9,414 nucleotides of DNA from Pseudomonadota bacterium (GTDB lineage: Bacteria; Pseudomonadota; Alphaproteobacteria; Rhizobiales; Xanthobacteraceae), in contig JAEWFG010000242.1 of NCBI GenBank assembly GCA_023388935.1, positions 1 through 9,414 on the forward strand, in the 5' to 3' direction. Both the position numbers and the translations under genes were made by a program. How positions within the stretch are numbered: position 1 is the first letter of the stretch; the number at the start of each line of letters is the position of its first letter. The notes under the pieces are model-generated. The model saw nothing but the letters and a program-made list of their open reading frames with translations. It did no database searches and was not told the DNA's origin. Below, one piece after another: positions 6,197 to 9,414 of this stretch.

Positions 6197-6930
6197 TTCT
6201 TTTTCCTGCCATCGACCTCAAGAACGGCCAGTGTGTGCGCCTCGAGCAAGGCGACATGGCGCGCGCGACCGTGTTCAATCTCGATCCCGCCGCGCAAGCG
6301 CAGAGCTTCGTCGCTCAGGGTTTTGAATATCTCCACGTCGTCGATCTCGATGGCGCTTTTGCCGGCAAGCCGGTGAATGCGCAGGCGGTCGAGGCGATGC
6401 TGAAGACGATCAAGATCCCGGTGCAGCTCGGCGGCGGCATTCGCGATCTCGCCACCGTCGAAGCCTGGCTCGCCAAGGGCATCACCCGCGTCATCATCGG
6501 CACCGCCGCGGTGCGCGATCCGGAGCTGGTGAAGAGTGCCGCGAAAAAATTCCCTGGCCGCGTGGCGGTCGGTCTCGATGCCCGCGACGGCAAGGTAGCC
6601 GTCGAAGGCTGGGCCGAGACCTCGCAGGTGACGGTGCTCGAGATCGCGCAACGTTTCGAGGATGCCGGCGTCGCCGCCATCATCTTCACCGACATCGCGC
6701 GCGATGGCCTGCTCAAGGGCCTCAACCTCGAGGCCACCATTGCGCTCGCCGACGCCATCTCGATCCCCGTGATCGCTTCCGGCGGCCTCGCCTCGATCGA
6801 GGACGTCAAGGCGATGCTGACGCCGCGCGCCAAGAAGCTCGCGGGCGCAATCGCCGGCCGCGCGCTCTATGACGGCCGCCTCGATCCCGCTTCCGCCCTC
6901 ACCCTGATCCGCAACACGCGCGCCGCCTAG
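6193..6930 (+). CDS. hisA: ProFAR isomerase HisA
   Basis: HisA converts ProFAR to PRFAR by an Amadori rearrangement, the fourth step of histidine synthesis. With the GTG at 6193 the product is 245 residues, starts MILFPAIDLKNG and puts the catalytic acid at Asp8, as in known enzymes; the second catalytic acid is Asp129 in GLDARDG (127-133). Phosphate-binding loops of the TIM barrel are QLGGGIR (78-84), IIGTAAV (101-107) and IASGG (194-198). The GTG forms a GTGA overlap with the hisH stop. An alternative ATG at 6184 would add three residues (MET) and overlap hisH by 13 nt; neither start has a strong ribosome site, so the choice rests on the family N-terminus. The gene lies between the two IGP synthase subunits and makes the substrate they use. 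Confidence 0.97.
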   Translation: MILFPAIDLKNGQCVRLEQGDMARATVFNLDPAAQAQSFVAQGFEYLHVVDLDGAFAGKPVNAQAVEAMLKTIKIPVQLGGGIRDLATVEAWLAKGITRVIIGTAAVRDPELVKSAAKKFPGRVAVGLDARDGKVAVEGWAETSQVTVLEIAQRFEDAGVAAIIFTDIARDGLLKGLNLEATIALADAISIPVIASGGLASIEDVKAMLTPRAKKLAGAIAGRALYDGRLDPASALTLIRNTRAA

Positions 6931-6933
6931 GAG
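6930..6933 (+). promoter_or_regulatory. Ribosome binding site of hisF
   Basis: GGAG, whose first G is the last base of the hisA TAG stop, lies seven bases before the hisF ATG at 6941. The hisA stop and the hisF ribosome site therefore share a base, which favours coupled translation. Confidence 0.7.
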
Positions 6934-6940
6934 CTGATAC

Positions 6941-7717
6941 ATGTTCAAGGTGCGCGTGATCCCCTGCCTCGACGTCAAGGACGGCCGGGTCGTCAAGGGC
7001 GTCAACTTCGTCGACCTGCGGGATGCCGGCGACCCCGTCGAAGCGGCGATCGCCTATGACGCCGCCGGTGCCGACGAGCTCACTTTCCTCGACATCACCG
7101 CGACCCACGAGAACCGCGGCATCATGCTGGACGTGGTCCGCCGCACGGCGGAGGCCTGCTTCATGCCGGTCACCGTCGGTGGCGGCGTGCGCAAGGTCGA
7201 CGATATCAGGACGCTCCTGCGCGCCGGCGCCGACAAGGTCTCGATCAACAGCGCCGCGGTGTCGCGGCGCGAGTTCGTCAAGGAAGCCGCCGAGAAATTC
7301 GGCGAACAGTGCGTGGTGGTTGCGATCGACGCCAAGCGGGTCAAGCGCCCAGGCGGCTCCGATCGCTGGGAGATCTTTACCCATGGCGGCCGCAACTCGA
7401 CCGGCATCGATGCCATCGAATATGCCCAGGAGGTCGTCTCACTCGGTGCCGGTGAAATCCTGCTGACTTCGATGGATCGTGACGGCACCAGGCAGGGCTT
7501 CGACATTCCGCTCACCCGGGCGGTCGCCGACAGCGTTTCCGTTCCGGTGATCGCCTCGGGCGGCGTCGGCAATCTCGACCACCTCGTCGATGGCATCCGC
7601 GATGGGCACGCGACGGCCGTGCTGGCTGCCTCGATCTTCCATTTCGGGGAATTCACCATCCGCGAAGCCAAGGAGCACATGTCCCGGCGCGGGCTGCCCA
7701 TGCGCCTGGATGCCTGA
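6941..7717 (+). CDS. hisF: Imidazole glycerol phosphate synthase, cyclase subunit HisF
   Basis: HisF closes the imidazole ring, using ammonia supplied by HisH, to give imidazole glycerol phosphate plus AICAR. The 258-residue product is a full TIM barrel. Key points are IPCLDVKDGRVVKG (7-20) with catalytic Asp11, DITATHENRG (51-60), VTVGGGVR (77-84), the second catalytic Asp130 in VVVAIDAK (125-132), GAGEILLTSMDRDGT (169-183), and IASGGVG (204-210). These match recalled HisF positions closely. The gene follows hisA after 10 nt with a good ribosome site. After its stop there is a 77-nt gap before hisE, the largest gap in the cluster. Confidence 0.98.
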   Translation: MFKVRVIPCLDVKDGRVVKGVNFVDLRDAGDPVEAAIAYDAAGADELTFLDITATHENRGIMLDVVRRTAEACFMPVTVGGGVRKVDDIRTLLRAGADKVSINSAAVSRREFVKEAAEKFGEQCVVVAIDAKRVKRPGGSDRWEIFTHGGRNSTGIDAIEYAQEVVSLGAGEILLTSMDRDGTRQGFDIPLTRAVADSVSVPVIASGGVGNLDHLVDGIRDGHATAVLAASIFHFGEFTIREAKEHMSRRGLPMRLDA

Positions 7718-7794
7718 CGACTCCAATTCATAAAAATGCTACATCAGCCGGCAGGAACTGGTTCATCCAGCCGGGCACGTTTTGAGTATTTTGT
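7718..7794 (+). other. AT-richer spacer between hisF and hisE
   Basis: This 77-nt gap is less GC-rich than its surroundings, with ATAAAAAT near its left end and TTTTGAGTATTTTGT just before hisE. It might hold an internal promoter for hisE-coaA, but I see no pair of hexamers that I would call. Two similar CCAGCCGG/CAGCCGGC words occur near 7747 and 7769. No clear ribosome site for hisE is seen. Confidence 0.35.
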
Positions 7795-8118
7795 ATGCCG
7801 CGTTTCACGATCCACGATCTCGCCCAGACCATCGATGCCCGCGCGGCATCCGGTGGCGAGGGCTCCTATACCCGCAAGCTCCTGGACAAGGGCGCCGAAC
7901 ATTGCGCCAAGAAGTTCGGCGAGGAAGCAGTCGAAACCGTAATCGCAGCAGTCGAAAACGATCGCGCGCATCTGATCGCCGAGAGTGCCGACCTGCTCTA
8001 TCACTTCCTTGTGCTGCTCAAGGTACGCGGCGTAAAATTGCAAGAGGTCGAGGCCGCGCTGGACAAGCGGACCTCGATGTCAGGGTTGGAAGAGAAGGCT
8101 TCGCGCAAGGGCGAGTAG
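7795..8118 (+). CDS. hisE: Phosphoribosyl-ATP pyrophosphatase HisE
   Basis: HisE splits pyrophosphate from phosphoribosyl-ATP, the second step of histidine synthesis. The 107-residue product is a stand-alone, all-helical MazG-like pyrophosphohydrolase; in enteric bacteria it is fused to HisI. Family blocks are SYTRKLLDKGAEHCAKKFGE (24-43), EEAVETVIAA (43-52), and ESADLLYHFLVLL (63-75), which carry the acidic residues that bind magnesium. The ATG at 7795 gives the usual MPRFTIHDLA start. It ends 22 nt before coaA. HisI, its partner step, is not in the window. Confidence 0.97.
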   Translation: MPRFTIHDLAQTIDARAASGGEGSYTRKLLDKGAEHCAKKFGEEAVETVIAAVENDRAHLIAESADLLYHFLVLLKVRGVKLQEVEAALDKRTSMSGLEEKASRKGE

Positions 8119-8126
8119 ATCCCAAC

Positions 8127-8133
8127 GGAAAGG
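8127..8133 (+). promoter_or_regulatory. Ribosome binding site of coaA
   Basis: GGAAAGG lies seven bases before the ATG at 8141, in the 22-nt gap after the hisE stop. Confidence 0.65.
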
Positions 8134-8140
8134 TCGCGTC

Positions 8141-9097
8141 ATGGATATCCGCGCACCCGAGCAGCTCTATAATCCGTACCGCGTCTATACGCGCGAAGAA
8201 TGGTCTCGACTGCGCGACGACACGCCGATGACACTGGAGCCGGGTGAGTTCGACCGGCTGCGCTCACTGCACGATCGCCTCGATCTCCAGGAAGTCGAAG
8301 ACATTTATCTTCCGCTGTCGCGCCTGCTCTCGATCTATGTCGATGCGACGCAGCGCCTGTATTATGCGGAACGCCAGTTCCTCAACATCCGCGACCGCAA
8401 GGTTCCCTACATCATCGGCGTCGCGGGCTCGGTTGCGGTCGGCAAGTCCACCACGGCCCGCGTGCTCCAGGCATTGCTCGCGCGCTGGTCGCCGCGTCCG
8501 AAGGTCGAACTGATCACCACCGACGGATTTCTTTACCCGAAGGCCCTGCTCGAGCAGCAGGGCATCCTGCAGAAGAAGGGTTTTCCGGAGAGCTACGACC
8601 TGCCGCTGCTGCTCAACTTCCTGTCCGATATCAAAGCGGGCCGCCGCAATGTACGTTCGCCGGTCTATTCGCATTTGACCTACGACATCGTGCCGAACGA
8701 ATGGGTCGAGATCGACCAGCCCGACATCCTGATCGTCGAAGGCGTGAACGTGCTGCAGACCGGCAAGCTGCCGCGTGACGGCAAGGCGGTGCCCGTGGTC
8801 TCCGACTTCTTCGACTTCTCGGTCTATATCGACGCCGACGAGGCCGCGCTGCGGCAGTGGTACGTCAAGCGCTTCCTGGCGCTGCGCGACACCGCGTTCA
8901 CCAATCCAAAATCCTACTTCCATCGCTACGCGCTACTATCGGACGAGGAAGCCACCGCCACAGCGATCGCGATCTGGGAGCGCACCAACCTCGCCAATCT
9001 CGAGGACAACATCCTGCCGACCCGCCCCCGCGCGACGCTGATCCTGAAGAAGGGCGCGGATCACGCCGTGGAGAGCGTGGCGCTGCGAAGGCTGTAG
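8141..9097 (+). CDS. coaA: Type I pantothenate kinase CoaA
   Basis: CoaA phosphorylates pantothenate with ATP, the first and usually feedback-controlled step of CoA synthesis in the cytoplasm. The 318-residue length fits the type I (bacterial, P-loop) family. Visible parts are the N-terminal helical region with YLPLSRLLSIYV (56-67), Walker A GSVAVGKST (96-104) with Lys102, TTDGFLYP (126-133) with Asp128 matching the catalytic acid, KKGFPESYD (145-153), the pantothenate-site segment PVYSHLTYDI (174-183) with His178, VEGVNVLQ (199-206), and WYVKRFLALRDTAF (240-253) towards the C-terminus. A good ribosome site supports the ATG. It is the last plus-strand gene of the cluster and lies 22 nt after hisE, so it probably shares the his transcript. 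Confidence 0.98.
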   Translation: MDIRAPEQLYNPYRVYTREEWSRLRDDTPMTLEPGEFDRLRSLHDRLDLQEVEDIYLPLSRLLSIYVDATQRLYYAERQFLNIRDRKVPYIIGVAGSVAVGKSTTARVLQALLARWSPRPKVELITTDGFLYPKALLEQQGILQKKGFPESYDLPLLLNFLSDIKAGRRNVRSPVYSHLTYDIVPNEWVEIDQPDILIVEGVNVLQTGKLPRDGKAVPVVSDFFDFSVYIDADEAALRQWYVKRFLALRDTAFTNPKSYFHRYALLSDEEATATAIAIWERTNLANLEDNILPTRPRATLILKKGADHAVESVALRRL

Positions 9098-9142
9098 GTC
9101 GCAGCTCCTACGGGTCTGTGGGGCACACGCCTGCACCCACAT

Positions 9143-9222
9143 CGTCATTGCGAGCGCAGCGAAGCAATCCAGACTGCTCCTGCGGAAAGACTCTGGATTG
9201 CTTCGCTGCGCTCGCAATGACG
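9143..9222. repeat. Perfect 31-bp inverted repeat with 18-nt loop, likely bidirectional terminator
   Basis: The left arm 9143-9173 starts CGTCATTGCGAGCGCAGC and ends CAATCCAGA. The right arm 9192-9222 is its exact reverse complement over all 31 bases, and the loop is 9174-9191. It sits 45 bp after the coaA stop and 14 bp before the stop of the opposite-facing receiver-domain gene, so it could end transcription from both sides, although neither side has a T-run. The word GTCATTGCGAGCGCAGCGAAGCAATCC is, from memory, a very common dispersed repeat in Bradyrhizobium and other alphaproteobacteria. The palindrome is certain; the terminator role is inferred. Confidence 0.85.
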
Positions 9223-9236
9223 GTGGAGAGACCTCT

Positions 9237-9414
9237 CTACACCGCCAGATGCCGTGACGCCGCGAGCCCGGCCAGCGCCTCTTCGAGCTTCTCCCGGTCG
9301 AGCGGCTTGATCAAAAATCCATTCATGCCCGCCTCGAAGCAGGCATAGCGATCCTCGACCAGCGTATTGGCAGTGAGCGCCAGGATCGGCGTGTGGTGGC
9401 CGCCGGTGGCGGCC
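9237..9414 (-). CDS. Receiver (REC) domain protein, C-terminal end; probable hybrid histidine kinase or response regulator
   Basis: On the minus strand an open frame enters at the right edge and stops with TAG at 9237-9239, giving the last 58 residues. The sequence TPILALTANTLVEDRYACFEAGMNGFLIKPLDREKLEEAL is the final third of a CheY-like receiver domain: the beta-4 ALTAN with the conserved Thr, the A-G-M-[ND]-G-F segment, and beta-5 with the conserved Lys-Pro. The phosphate-accepting Asp lies to the right, outside the window. The ALTAN...CFEAGMNGFLIKPL wording and a stop soon after the domain are typical of receivers at the C-terminus of hybrid sensor kinases, but a stand-alone regulator cannot be excluded. 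It is convergent with coaA. Confidence 0.85.
   Translation of the reverse strand, partial: AATGGHHTPILALTANTLVEDRYACFEAGMNGFLIKPLDREKLEEALAGLAASRHLAV

Noticed and set aside
6073..7005. Minus-strand open frame of 310 codons opposite hisA and hisH
   Set aside because: Antisense to two certain genes, with Arg/Gly/Asp/His-rich composition and no recognisable domain.
8264..8923. Minus-strand open frame of 219 codons opposite coaA
   Set aside because: Antisense shadow of a clear P-loop kinase gene.
1..9414. tRNA, rRNA, riboswitch, toxin-antitoxin, phage or defence system
   Set aside because: Nothing on either strand supports these; nearly all the sequence is taken up by housekeeping genes and the listed repeats.

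Overview
The window reads as ordinary chromosomal DNA from a GC-rich alphaproteobacterium, most likely Bradyrhizobium or a close relative. This rests on gene content and order (hslV and hslU separated by a DUF2585/UPF0314 gene, and hisB-DUF2628-hisH-hisA-hisF-hisE followed by a type I pantothenate kinase), on strongly GC3-biased codons, and on intergenic inverted repeats of a type I associate with Bradyrhizobium-like genomes. No database search was possible, so the genus is an inference.

Left edge (1-392): the first 63 codons of an IS5-family transposase run off the window on the minus strand. They are followed by a gene-free stretch holding a compound inverted repeat (about 251-362). Minus-strand block (393-4161): in transcription order this is hslV (protease subunit, 4161-3601), a DUF2585 membrane protein (3597-2965), hslU (ATPase/unfoldase, 2912-1608) and an uncharacterised polytopic membrane protein (1517-393). 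The last of these is separated from hslU by 90 nt that contain three nested complementary arms. HslV and HslU together form the ATP-dependent two-component protease ClpQY.

Plus-strand block (4360-9097): a 198-nt divergent region separates hslV from hisB. Then come hisB, a DUF2628 small membrane protein, hisH, hisA, hisF, hisE and coaA, packed tightly with 4-nt stop/start overlaps at DUF2628/hisH and hisH/hisA. HisE, HisA, HisH+HisF and HisB cover early and middle histidine biosynthesis: PR-ATP pyrophosphohydrolysis, ProFAR isomerisation, IGP synthesis and IGP dehydration. HisI (cyclohydrolase), hisG, hisD and hisC are not in the window. CoaA catalyses the first step of CoA synthesis from pantothenate.

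Right edge (9098-9414): a perfect 31-bp inverted repeat with an 18-nt loop lies between coaA and the C-terminal end of a minus-strand receiver-domain protein (probably a hybrid histidine kinase or response regulator) that runs off the window.

I found no convincing new biological system. The points most worth a second look are the uncharacterised membrane protein with its TTG start and structured leader, the DUF2585 gene wedged between hslV and hslU, the DUF2628 gene translationally coupled into the his operon, the Ser in the HslV active-site loop, and the two intergenic inverted-repeat elements.
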